A DNA stretch of 64,000 nt from Austropuccinia psidii (lineage: Eukaryota > Basidiomycota > Pucciniomycetes > Pucciniales > Sphaerophragmiaceae): NCBI GenBank assembly GCA_023105745.1, contig JALGQZ010000002.1, positions 75,929,285 to 75,993,284 on the forward strand, in the 5' to 3' direction. Positions within the stretch are counted from its first letter, which is position 1; the number at the start of each line of letters is the position of its first letter. Below are positions 23,610 to 35,180 of this stretch, in pieces. Under the pieces are notes generated by a model. It saw only the letters and a program-made list of their open reading frames with translations. It did no database searches and had not been told where the DNA came from. Position numbers and translations under genes: made by a program.

Positions 23610-26600
23610 CTCCCCTCCACGACTTGGAACATTCAATTTGGTAGAGTTTAGTAGCGACAGAAAATGAGTTACTTTGAGGGGTCTAAGTGGCTTCGTGAGA
23701 ATATCAGCCATTTGATCATGTGTTGATATCCAGGATATTGAGATTTTTCCTTTCGCGATGTATTCATTAACAAGGTTGAATTCCCTTATCAAGTGCCTAG
23801 TTTGTTTCTGACAGGCAATATTTAATGCAATGCTAATGGAAGTTTTATTGTCAGAGTAGAGCCGAGGTATACTGATTCCAAGTATTGGTTGAAAGATATG
23901 AGATATTCACAGATATTCACGCGCTGCAAAGGACATGGCCATATATTCAGCTTGACATGCCGAAGAGGCAATTGTCGCTTGCTGCTTTGACTGCCAGGAT
24001 ATCGGGTTATTGTTGTGGAGCAGAAGGAAACCATGGGTGGAGCGATTCCCTTCACCACCGCAATTTGCATCCACATAACATTCAAATGCCGAGGTGCTGC
24101 CCGAGTCCCTAATTAAGATGCCAGTCTTTTTGGTCATGCGCAAATATGCGATCAGGTGTTCTAATGCTTCCCAATGAGCCGGTGTTGTTCCTAGTGAGAA
24201 ACGAGCCAGATAATTGACGGCATAAGTAATATCAGGACGCGAGCCCTGTGTGATGTAAAGTAGTATACCAATTCATTGAAGATACGCAATATCCATTTCC
24301 TTAGAAGGCCCTGACTCCAACTTACAATTTGGGGGAAGTGGCGATTTGGCAGTAATGTTGCTCGGATATAAGTTAATAAGCTTTTGAATCAGGTCCGACC
24401 GAGAGATGTATATTCCTTCAGCCAATTGGTGGATGTTCAATCCCACCAGGCCAGTCATTGTTTCGTCCCATTTGATCTTCAATTTGCTGCTAATTGCAGC
24501 GACGATTCTTTCAAGAAGTTGAGGCAAGGACGCGGTTAACGCACCGTCATCCACATGAATACATAGAAGAGCAGTGCCCGAAGCAGATAAGTAAGTATAA
24601 GTACTCAAATCTTCCTTATTGGGTTCGAAACCAATATCTATAAGAATGGTAGTCAGATGTCGCCACAAACATCTAGCAGCTTGCTTTGTGCCATACAACG
24701 CCTTATTGAATTTTAACACTTTGCCAGGAGGGATATCCATTCCCCGTGGCGGCCATACAAAAACAGGCATATCAATCAAACTATGCAAGAAGGCTACTTT
24801 AACATCAAAAGTCCGGATCACCCACTTGTTGGCAATCAAAATTGAGAATAACAGACGCAATGCATTAAAGGTCGGAGTGGGAGCAAACGTCTCCTCAAAA
24901 TTGACTCCTTTGGTTTGTTTAAAGCCACGCGCTACCAAACGAGCTTTATACCTCAACGGCGCCTTCTTTTGGGTAAACACCCATCGTGTACTGAGAATAT
25001 CAGATGCTTTTTTATTTTGCAACGCGTCTTTGAGGTTGATAATTTCAAATACGTCTTCCTCTTGCATACTCTTGAGCTCATCGTCAATTGCAGAAATCCA
25101 GTTATCTTTTTGTGGCGAAATCATGACATCCTTAAAAGTCATAGGTGTAATATTAGAGGAATCAGAAACAGTGTTCAAAGAAGAAACCAATGCATCCTGC
25201 TTTTCTAACTCAAGTATCATAGAATTATCAAAAATATCTGACACTTGTATTGAAGATACATGCCCGCTCGGAAAAGAAACCTCCTCATCAAATTTTACAC
25301 TAGCGGATTTCATAAAGAAGTCGCCCTTATCAGGGACCCAAAAGATCCATCCTTTAGAGTCCGGTGCGACACCCATATGATAACCCACTATGCCCCTTGG
25401 GCCAAGATCCTTTCGGTGCAGTGGATTAAATATATAAGACTTTGCCCCAAAAACCCGTAATAATACAAGGGTTGGCTTCAGACTTCTAACGATCTCATAA
25501 GGAGTTTTGGTAGAATTGGCATGTATTACTCTGTTAAAAATAAAAGCAGCATGTTTAAAAGCAAACGGCCATAGCCTTTTAGGGATACCAGCAGAGAGAA
25601 GAGAAGTTCGAGCAATCTCAATGATTGAACGATTAGTTCGTTCCACGCGCCCATTTTGATGATGTTTGTAAGGAATAGAGGTTTCATGAGTGATGCCCTG
25701 CGCTAACAGAAAAGATGATAAAATGTTGTTTTTGAATTCGGAACCATTATCCATACGAATAGCTCTGATTTTAAAGCCAGTCGTAGCGGTGAATCTCCTC
25801 ATCCAGTCAATAAAGTGATTGTTTGCCTCTGATTTGTCCCGAAGGGGAATAGCTGCAGTAAGGTGCAAAAAAAAACCTGAATGATTAAGACATATTTTCT
25901 GTTGTCATAGCTAGGTGGCAAAGGACCAATCAAATCAGCTACAACGAGATCACCAGGCTTCAAAATATGCTGGCGTGATAAAGTAGAAATAGGTCAATGT
26001 TCACTCTTTGACACCGAGCAATGATGACAGATGTTATTGGTTGCTAAAGGAATTAATGGTAAGCCCTCGGAGGCTTGATATTTGGATAATCGCTTAATAT
26101 TACGGATAGACAAGTGACCGAGCCGTTGATGCCATAGATTACCAGCGGCGTCAGATCCAATGGTTGGCCTCGTTGCGAAGTTGATTGGCGGGGGAACACT
26201 AGCAGAAGCAGATCAAGTAGGGAGAAGAGGAAGAAACCATCGGACGTTATGAAAGAAGCAAGCAATAAAAATATCGTGGTGGTGCAAAAAAAGTTTGTCG
26301 CGAAGAAAGAAAAATTCTATGCCATCCTCAGCCAATCGCCCCATTGAAAGAACAATTCCCGGAATTGCCTTGCAATATAGAGCATTGCTAAGGTTTAAAA
26401 CACCATTAGGGGTGTTTAATCAGATTGTTCCGATGCCGTCTACATTGAAACAATGCCAAGATGCAACAGATAATGACATATCAGCGGGTGAAAGTTGAGT
26501 AAATAAAAAGATATTGCCTACAACAGAATGGGTGGCACCTGAATCCAGCAGTCCCTCCCCATTCTCTAGCATAGGAATCACTCCCAGCCATGCAACCAAA

Positions 26601-27643
26601 GCACCTCTTGATTGTTGTCTGTGAGCTTGTTTGGCTTTTGCTTTGACCGGGCAATTAGGAGCCCAGTGACCACTACCGCCACAGTAAAAACAAGGATTTC
26701 TTGCGGTGAGCCACTTCTTTTTCCATTCAGGCGATTGATTCTGAATTGAGACACCTGTGACTAGTGGTTTCGGCGAGGGTGAGTTAAATGGGGTTTGATT
26801 TCCCGGTTGTCGGGACTTGCCCTTGTGATGGTGGTCTTCATGGCCTCGAGAGCCTTCAATCCGGGATATTTGAAGCGGCGATAAATCTTCAGGGACATGC
26901 TTTCCTGGAATCCAACTTGCTATATCAAGAATATCATTCGCACAGATTTCAATGGATGGATTGATGGCTTTGCGAGTATCAAGAGCCGTGGTTATTTGCC
27001 CCTGCAATTGCAGTGCGGAGAAGTACAGGATAATCGGTAACAGGTTTTCTGGGGTGAGAGTTCCTACTTGAGATTGTAGAGCATCAAGAGCTCCTTGAAC
27101 AACCACCAAATGGTTAATAAGGTTGGAAGATTGGTCAGTTGGCACAAATATGGAGCGGGCCTGTTGAACAATTGCTGACCAGGAGGATTTGCTGAATCGC
27201 TTCTTCAGGGATTGATAGATTGACCTGGCATTTGGCATATAGAGCTGAGAGATAATTGATTGAAAAAGGCTTCGATCAATACTGTTGCGAATAAAAGAAA
27301 AAGCAACAAGGTTCCTGCGATAGTCGGTGTCTCACTCATTGCTGTCAAAGTAATTGCAGTCACCAAAAAAACAGCTTGCCCAGGTGTCAATCATAACATG
27401 AGACCAGATGTTGAAATTGGATCCGTCAAGAGAAAGTTTTGGTTGTATTTTGTCCGCAAGAAGAGAAAAACGATTTAAGCTTTCAGCCTGCTTGTCGGCC
27501 TGAGACACAATGTCATTGTCTTGAATCTTGAGGGAGGATAGGTCCAAAGGGGTACCAGCATCTTTGCTTGAAGACATCTCTTCCGGTTGAGGATATTGAC
27601 CCCGATGATATATTTTTCCGGATCTTGTCAGGTATGAATCCAC
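23610..27643 (-). pseudogene. Copia C gag-pol, degenerate
   Basis: Gag begins near 27643 (LDGSNFNIWSHVMIDTW) and breaks at 27332. The next frame, 27238-26420, holds gag with an intact knuckle CFYCGGSGHWAPNC and the protease motif DSGATHSVVG. GAG-pre-integrase lies around 26265-26053. A 531-codon frame at 25868-24273 covers the integrase core (IRMDNGSEF, HHQNGRVERTNRS) and RT (STRWVFTQK, DVKVAFLHSLIDMPVFVWPP, active site HVDDG). RNase H follows in pieces (24143-23907; 23792 to the LTR, ending DQMADILTKPLRPL). It is closely related to Copia A: same motif wording and same primer site. Confidence 0.92.
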
Positions 27644-27714
27644 AGCGATAAATAATAAAATAAATCAATAAATAAGATATAAACTATCGGTGATATAGTA
27701 ATAGCAGCTATAGA

Positions 27715-27732
27715 GGTAGGCGGCCCATAACC
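27715..27732 (-). other. Primer-binding site of Copia C
   Basis: On the minus strand GGTTATGGGCCGCCTACC follows the LTR. The first 13 bases are identical to those after the Copia A LTR. Confidence 0.65.
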
Positions 27733-28106
27733 TATTGTTTAAATATAGAAAGAAATTTTTATAGAATTATGATTTCTAATTGATATTTAAATTGTACTAA
27801 TATTGATGAATAGATACAAAAAATAATAAATTCTTTTAAATATAATTTTTGATTATATTTATATTTTTGATCTCCCCTTTTTAGATGAAACGAAGCATAC
27901 CTGAAAGAATAAAAATAAATAAAATAAATTTTAGTAAAAATAAAGAATCGCGAAGAAGGATCTCCCCTGGGGAAGAGGTTCTGCGCGATACAAAGTTGCG
28001 GTTTATGTAGTAGGAGTTACAAGTCGTGTATCACTTAGTTAGGTTTTGAATATTAGGTTTTAGAATGTTCTAGGAACTTCTTTTGATTCTTCGTAGAATC
28101 ATAACA
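27733..28106 (-). repeat. 5' LTR of Copia C (374 bp)
   Basis: Same ends and length as the 23236-23609 copy. Differences include a cluster at 27749-27763. Confidence 0.9.
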
Positions 28107-28379
28107 AATTGCGAACTTTTCATCGCTTTAAAGCATTTCTGGAAGTCCCACCCTCTTGCCCTGCTGTCAAGTCTCAAGGTCAATCATTGGCAACTTACCA
28201 AAAGGTATAGACAATCGAATCAATGAAATCTTGAATGAATATATGAAGATTTGGGAGAGCTTCTCAGTGCCATTGCTGGCAACAGTAACCAATGCATCCT
28301 TCATATTGCGAAGTTTCCCTTGGGTGTGGGGGAATTAACACGTAGTACTGCAAATCAAGGGTCGCTCCCGGGTATATAA
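28107..28379. other. Pre-insertion host DNA between Copia C and Copia D
   Basis: 273 bp with an open frame at 28156-28338 (plus) but no domain. It ends in GGTATATAA, the last five bases of which are the Copia D target site. Confidence 0.45.
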
Positions 28380-28501
28380 TGTAGAAGGTATATTCTCTCT
28401 TGTTGTATTACTTAATAGTTGCAAGCCCTTATATGCTCTGGGTGTTAGGGCTCGCCTGTGGTTTTGGTTGTCGTGAGGAGTATTGTGCTGTCATGCCAAC
28501 A
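28380..28501 (-). repeat. 3' LTR of Copia D (122 bp)
   Basis: On the minus strand it starts TGTTGGCATGAC and ends ACCTTCTACA. It equals the 5' LTR plus a 20-bp insertion near 28475-28494 (containing gtgaggagtattgtgctgtc). A C-run (tcccccccc) beside 28501 is the complement of the purine tract. Confidence 0.88.
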
Positions 28502-28609
28502 TCCCCCCCCACGACATCAAAAGCTCAAGAAACGTGTATCTATATACAAGGCAATCAGGAAAGAAGAGAAATAGAGAAAGAAAAAGAATATGTAAAAAAA
28601 ATTCTGTGT

Positions 28610-31600
28610 CTATCCCTTCCCTGTGCCAAACAGCATCAAGCGCATCACATGCTGATGTGACACTGATCCCAACGCTTTGGTCAGCACGTCGGCCCTCATC
28701 TCAGTGGTGGGGACCCACTCCAGTGTAGCAGTACCGTCTCTGAGAATTTGGTTTGTAATGAAGAACTCTCTGTCAGAATGTTTCGTCCGTTTGTTGGAAG
28801 AGGAGTCTGTCACAATCCGTATAGTAGAGGTGTTGTCGCAAAATAGGTGTAGCGGAGTAGGGGTGCCCAACATGTTGTCCAACAGGTTCTTCATACACTT
28901 ACCATGTCTAGCCGCTATTCCAAGGGCCATTAATTCATAATGACAGCTGGAGGCAGCCACCGTTACCAAGCGTTTGGCACACCAAGATATGCTGCATCCA
29001 TTGACCTGCGCGAGGAAGCTGTGTGTAGATCGTGAGAATTCGCCGCCCCAACTTGCATCCAAAAATACATCAAGGTGTAGGCCGTCGTGCTGTGGTTCAA
29101 GGCATAAGCTCAAGTGTTTGGTATGATGAACATACCCTAGTAAGTGTTGTAAACATCTCCAGTGGTCCTTTCCAGGTCTAGCGGCGTTTCTGGCAAGCAA
29201 GTTCACCACATACGCTATATCCGGTCAAGTACCCATGGCGACATAAGATAGTGCCCCTACCGCACCAATATAGTCCCTAGCACGAGTCACCTCTTAATCG
29301 CCAGGTAAGGTGGTAAGATTGCATTTGGCTGGGAGGAGCGTCTTGGTTGATGGTGTGCCATCCCACACGTTCTCAACAATAGATTCTGTTAGTTGCCGCT
29401 GGCACAGTTTGTAACCACCGTTTGTCCGCTCAATATTGATGCCTACAATAGAATTTACTGTGTCTTCCCGTTTCAGCTTGAAGGACTTACCTAGTTCGTT
29501 GCGTAGCTGGAGTAACAGTTGTTTGTCCTCTGCGGCAATGATACCATTGTCAACGTGCAGCCATATCATGGCTTTGCGCAATTCGTGCATGTAGAGGCTT
29601 TTGTCAAAATTACTGGCCGTGTAGCCAAGCGTTGTGAGTCTTGCTGCCACGCATTTCCACCAGCAATAACCGGCCTGCTTTATGCCATATAATGCTTTGC
29701 GCAACTTAGAACCAAAGCCGGTTGGTATATGTAGCCCATTGGGCGGTCTCACCCAGATATCGGTATCTATCTCGGCATTCAGGTAAGCAGCAACAAAGTC
29801 AAAAACTATTAATGTACCATTGTCTTACCCCGGATATACTTAAGACCAGCCGTAGAAATGTGAATGTTGCGGTCGGGGCGAAGGTCTGGTTGTATTCGTT
29901 CTCCGTTTGTCTGTTTCCTCGTGCAACGTATCTGGCTTTGAATTGGGAAGGTGCGTCCCCTGTTCCAGGCTTTTTTACAAATACCCATCCTCCTCCCAGA
30001 ACATGGGCACCTTTTGATATGGGAAGGATGTCGTAGACCCCCATATCCCTCATATTGCATAGTTCAGTTCGTATTGCGTCTTGCCATTGCAATTTTTCGG
30101 CTGAAGTGATTGCTTGCTTGAAACTTTTTGGTGTGACTACATTCATGGTCGTTGCTAGCAGTTCCTCGGTGATTCTGTCTTGTAATTCCACGGTTGCTTC
30201 CTTTGTGAATTCGCCTAGTGACAAACCATTCACCATGAAAGAGATGTCCATCTTCCTGGTTGTTTCTTTCTTTGTCGGCGTCCATGGCAGACACCATCTT
30301 CTGATGGTGTTGCACATATTGGCGGACTTTGGAAACACAGCCCATGCTAAAGTCAGCAATTCTTTGGTCTGAGAAATGTAAAAAAGCCAACCTTTGCTGT
30401 TGCTCAAGAACATCACAACTCAACCCTCTACAGTGTGGTTGTCAAGTTTCTGTCTCTTCTCCCATGGTACATGTATTTACGCCGTTTCACCAAAGAGTTG
30501 CACTTGGTAATAACAGGGCTTTTTGGTGAGAAATAATTCAGTAGGTGTCCTGTTGCCAGTGCGTGATTTTAGGAGTAGGTTCTGCAGATGAGCAGCCCAC
30601 ATGAATGCAAAGCCCCAGAATTCCCTTGGGAGACCCGATTCATGCAGGATGGTTCTGTCCATATCGGGTATTGAGCGGTTGTATCGTTCTGTTTGTGATA
30701 GTAAGGTAGACTCTTCTCATGTATGATGCCACGAGGTTTGCACCAGGCTTTGATGGTGTTGTTGCAGAATTTGCCGCTGTTGTCGCTACGGAAAGTCTTG
30801 ATTCGTTTGCCCGTCTTTGTTTCCCAGGTTGCTAGAACATGTAACAAAACAGCGCTTGCATCAGACTTTGGCCTTATGATGACCCGATGTCCCTAATTGT
30901 CAGCGCATATCTCCCCTTGTGTGGGATTGCTTCGTCAAATTGTCCCATTAAGTCGGTGGTGACGGTGTCCAGGGGGTTTAATGATTGCTTGCAACTCCCT
31001 AGGACGCTCCGGCGTGTGCTCTTAGCGACGTAACAGTGTTGGCAGGAACGAAATTTGCCATTAAGGCTCTTCCTAGCCTCGTTCCCAAATTTCTGTTGTA
31101 TGAAGCATTTCATCCTCTTATAGCCTATGTGTCCAAAAGCAGAATGCAATAGGTTAGTCAAGTATAAGGAGTTCTGACCGGGTACATTACCAGAGGATAG
31201 GTCAGGGGCTGCAAGTGATGTTGTCAGGATTTCTAGGTTCCGAGATGTTGTATCTAGATTGGAGTGATCTTGGAACAAAAGGTCAGTAGCAAGGTCTCTC
31301 TTTTCAAGTGTATCAACTTCTCGCCCGGTCTCAATGAGGTATGGCGTCATGTTCCATTTCAACATGGAAGGGCAAAGGGTGGCTCATAGCATGGGGATAT
31401 TATGAGCATTTCAAATTGAGATATCATTGCCGTCTGAGGATAGCTTTCCTCCCGCTTGTATGAGAGCGGAAGGGGAGAAGAAAACCCTGTTCACAATTGC
31501 TGTCTTGTCACCCTTGCCCCTAAAGACTAGAGAGCCTATTCCTTCTACGTAGCTCCTGCGCCCTGTGCATTTCGTAGCAACAGATAGAGGAATAGGCTTT

Positions 31601-32876
31601 GTTAGTTTTTGATAACGGCATAAAGCCGATTGGTCACCAGTCAAGGAATGACTTGCGCCTGATTCACATACCGCATTACCAATGAAATTCTCGGTGTGAC
31701 TTATGTCAGTAGACAGGACCATAACATCAGGCTCCTCAGCCCCCATTTCTATGGATCGTGCCTGTACTTCTGGAGATTTGTATCGTGGTTGGTACAGGCT
31801 GGTCGTGTCAAAGGTGGTTGGTGTATTGGTGTCGTATTGGTCGCTCGTGGTTGCATTGATGAAGGGGCGAGGATTGGGTAATATTCTTGGAACATGTTCC
31901 TGTTCTGTCCTCATTCTTGTGTCGTCTTTCTGCTTTTTGGGCAGTTTCTTGCGAAGTGGCCTTGCTGCTTGCAGAGGTGGCAAGTGCCTTGAACCATTGC
32001 ACGCAGGGCTTCTGGATCAAATGAGTCTTTTAGGAATTCTTCATTGCCCATTTCTTCTGCGTTGTAAGTGCCAGCTATATTTAGTTTCTGAAAGGTCGGT
32101 AGGTTTGTCTTGCCGGGTGTCGTCATATCCTTCTGTGATGTAACTTGTTGAGCAGATGATTTGATTACAGCAATGACCTTTCCGAGGTTGGGTGGCTGAC
32201 TGTATGTTGAAACAATCGCCTCCAGCTTATTCATGACTAGATTACTGATTGTCGGTTGACTGCGTGTCGCGTGTTGTAGCAGAATGCCCAACAGGTGATC
32301 TTCCCTAAAGGAGCCATGCCTGTTTTTGAAATCCCGTACCTTGCTCCACATCCGGTAAACAAGTGCTGTTGCCCTCTCCCCCTCTTCCATCCACAAGGTG
32401 AGTAAGTTTGTCCAGGAAAGTACTTGCAAAACACGGGTCAGTATGTGGTAGTGTGATTTGAGATGCTCATAGATAGCGGAGCAAGGACAAATACGGATGA
32501 TACTCTTACAAATTATATTAGATACGGAGTGTGTTAATATGGAACGACATAGCTTTTCCCCATAGGTGGTACGCCCAGTCATTGTCAGGTATTCCGGGTT
32601 GTCCAGGAAATCGTCGAAAAGCATTGCCATATCATCCTCCCAATCAGAGAAATTAGAACCGTCAACCTTCAGCTTCATTTTGGGTGTGATGGTATTGATT
32701 GCCTGAGCAATAGCCGTTCTCAAGCGATGAGGATCATATTCTTGGTCCAATATTACCTCGGTGTCTCCTGTTCTCTTTGTTTCTGCCAAAAATGGATCGC
32801 CTAAAGTTCCTTTTGATCTTCCGCGTCGTAGCAAGGGAAAGACCGGTGGGAATGTTGGTGTAGGGGTATTGGTCAT
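28610..32876 (-). pseudogene. Copia D gag-pol, frameshifted
   Basis: Gag at 32876-31911 (321 codons) ends in an intact zinc knuckle CHLCKQQGHFARNC. An overlapping frame at 31983-31411 holds the protease region, where the motif reads CESGASHS, so the catalytic aspartate is replaced by glutamate. The integrase zinc domain and first aspartate are in 31365-30874 (LLHSAFGHIGYKR, CQHC, VTTDLMG); the second (FRSDN) and the ERYNRS glutamate lie in different frames at 30847-30680. RT is in two frames (30416-29799 and 29752-29294; GGWVFVKK, LHVDNG at the active site, where the second Asp is Asn). RNase H is 29209-28610 (CDNTSTI, MRADVLTKALG). The active-site changes argue it is dead. Confidence 0.9.
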
Positions 32877-33013
32877 AAGTGTGGATGTAATAAAAGGTAA
32901 AGAGAAAGAAAAAAAAACACGCTCTGAAGAATAAATTATTTGGATGTGGTATAGGGTAAAAAAGAAATTTTGTATGGTTGCAAGAGAAGAAAATAAGAAT
33001 AAAAAAAAATTAT

Positions 33014-33031
33014 GGAGATAGGCCCATAACC
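33014..33031 (-). other. Primer-binding site of Copia D
   Basis: GGTTATGGGCC follows the LTR on the minus strand, the same initiator-tRNA-Met type site as Copia A and C, although the rest of Copia D is clearly different. Confidence 0.65.
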
Positions 33032-33133
33032 TGTAGAAGGTATATTCTCTGTTGTTGTATTACTTAATAGTTGCGAGCCCTTATGTGCTCTGGGTGTGAG
33101 GGCTTGCCTGTGGTTTTGGTTGTCATGCCAACA
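33032..33133 (-). repeat. 5' LTR of Copia D (102 bp)
   Basis: Starts TGTTGGCATGACAACC and ends CCTTCTACA on the minus strand. At 102 bp it is at the short extreme for Copia LTRs. Confidence 0.9.
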
Positions 33134-33138
33134 TATAA

Positions 33139-33616
33139 TCGGTGTCAGGAAAGCCGACTTACTTAAGCCAGCCAGTCAATACATACCTTTTAAGTGAGAT
33201 ATTTGGCCCGTACTTAATAAGTACAGACCCAATACATCACTTAGTAGTCTTGCTACTACTGGTCAAAAATCATTGGCGGTACTCATTAAGGGGAGACAAA
33301 TAAACATGTGTGATTCATTCACATAAAGAGGCTGAAATTAAAAAGCAGACAGTATACTGAGAAGCAATAAGAAAGTTGCTCAAGATATGGCTTCATAATT
33401 GATCCACTCTTTCAAACAAGTGAGGTGGGCAATTGTGCGCATCCCCAATGAAGCACAGACTGGCAATATTAATTTTAATTTACAACTATGTGAGAACACA
33501 CATTCCACCAATGCTGAAAAAGCTGGAATGCTTAAGTATCAAAAAGCAATCTTGGTCAAATTTGGGAAATTTCCAGTGATGAATTGTTGCTGAATCCATG
33601 CATAAACAATCAGGAA
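33139..33616. other. Non-coding flank right of Copia D
   Basis: Continues the host sequence split by Copia D. No gene or repeat end recognised. Confidence 0.4.
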
Positions 33617-34144
33617 TTAATACATGCCCAAGTGAAAGGGAGAATGGCTTACTTTCCAGTAATCCATTATGTGTTCTCCTCTTGAAAAAGGATGGAGATT
33701 CTGCAAGTAATTAAGCACCTCATATTCTTGTGAGCAAGAGAACACCTGGGTTGACTCCATCCGTGTTTTATTAAGGTGCCTAAGAATATCTGGTTCATCT
33801 GATTCCCTTGGATCTTCTGGTGAACTCATACATATAGTGGGCTGGAACTGTTTAGATTACTCTTTTTGGAGAGCTGAACATTCTTGTGAGAGCAAGGAGA
33901 TGATTGGGTTGGCACAATGAGAAGGAACCTCAAAAATGGTGAAGGTCTCCTGGGATACTTAGGGTTCAAAAGAGTGCCAAACAAAACATCATCATTGTAC
34001 ATTTCTAAGAGTCCTTTCCACCAAATACCATATTTTTCCTCTCTTGATCTTGGAATCCAGTCTTTGAGAGATTTCCCATTCCTCTTCTTCTTCAATTATT
34101 ATTGGAGGAGGAGGCTCTTGATGCTGATTTGGGATTGTGGCTCC
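33617..34144 (-). pseudogene. Ty3/Gypsy integrase C-terminus (chromodomain) scrap
   Basis: On the minus strand near 34130-33990 a frame reads TIPNQHQEPPPP, a run of acidic residues, then EWEISQRLDSKIKRGKIWYL. This is the proline-rich linker and chromodomain start of fungal chromoviral integrases. It then breaks after WYLVERTLRN. The open frames 34095-33617 are other frames of the same scrap. Confidence 0.6.
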
Positions 34145-34266
34145 TTTGACCTTGGGGTATTTTTCCCCCAGTTAATTGATATATTCTTATTTTATTTTAT
34201 ATTTATTTATCTTACCATTTTGTTAAGTTAATACTGAGATTATCAAGTCAGTCATTTAGCACCTCT
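34145..34266. repeat. Dispersed repeat, inverted copy of 4079-4201
   Basis: The reverse complement aligns through 'aggtgctaaatgact...cttgat...ctcagtatt...cttaacaaaa...ttaactgggggaaa...ggtcaa' with scattered mismatches. Orientation is opposite to the first copy. Confidence 0.6.
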
Positions 34267-35180
34267 TTCTTTTTCTTTCTTTGCCTGTCAAGGGATATTT
34301 GGTGGTCATATCCTTACCAATTCCATTATTTATTTTGGAAGGTTAAAACAGTCATTAAGGACTTACTTTTTCAGATCTTTGGTCATTTGGCTTCTTATTT
34401 CTCTTATTGCATTTCATTTTTGTACTTTCATATTTCTTACAGAAATTCATTTCGTTGATTTTCTTTTCTTTACTCCTTGGAGTCTTCCATGTGAGTTCCC
34501 AGATTGCTGAGTGCCAGGCCACTATTTTTTTCCCCAAGAGCCCCTGTGACAGCTTTATAAATTTATCAAAGGAATATCAGATTCAAAAACCTACCAGAAG
34601 CTTTATAGATATGTTTTAGGAAAGATATTTTTGAAAAGAACCAAATTCTACCAATCTTCTTTCCTCAATATTATATAGAATTCCAATAATTTGAGCATAA
34701 ATAATTGAGTTGTTTAATTTATTCATTAATCTTAAGTCTTCCATTATTTTCAAGAACTGCTGAAAGCTCTAATTATCAGTTTAAATTACATTGGTAATAA
34801 AAGTATATAAAGGTTTCCCCATAACTTTGAATAAATATTATTGTAGAGAAACTGGAAAATTACTCTCTGAATTTATTTTGATAATATTAATTTTTATTAT
34901 GAAATATTTTTAAAATCAAAAATCCATTTTCAAATACTTAAAGCTATCAACCCATCAAATTTAGGGATAATACCTGGCTTCTAGGTGCATGGAGAGCTCT
35001 CTGAATATCCTCATAATTTAATAATGGGCTTAATATTAAGTAAATTGAAGTTAAAATATAGAGAACCTATATAATACAGCAAATAAAATCCAAAAATACA
35101 TCAAATAGAACACTATTTTGATAGAATGCTTTTAAATGATCAAATAATTGGGGAAATTGATGCTTAGCCATATTCATACA
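34267..35180. other. Non-coding AT-rich stretch
   Basis: No coding or repeat structure I can support. It ends in ATACA directly before the Gypsy LTR, a candidate target-site half whose partner would lie beyond the window. Confidence 0.35.

Larger units (their letters stand above)
23236..28106 (-). mobile_element. Copia C, full-length, minus strand
   Basis: Complete Copia element with two 374-bp LTRs. Flanks are CATTG (23231-23235) and AATTG (28107-28111), a one-mismatch TSD. The LTRs differ at about a dozen positions by eye. The coding frame is broken in several places. Confidence 0.9.
28380..33133 (-). mobile_element. Copia D, full-length with very short LTRs, TSD TATAA
   Basis: Perfect 5-bp duplication TATAA at 28375-28379 and 33134-33138. 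LTRs of only 102 and 122 bp bound a complete gag-pol region. The coding region is frameshifted, so the element is now non-autonomous. Confidence 0.92.
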
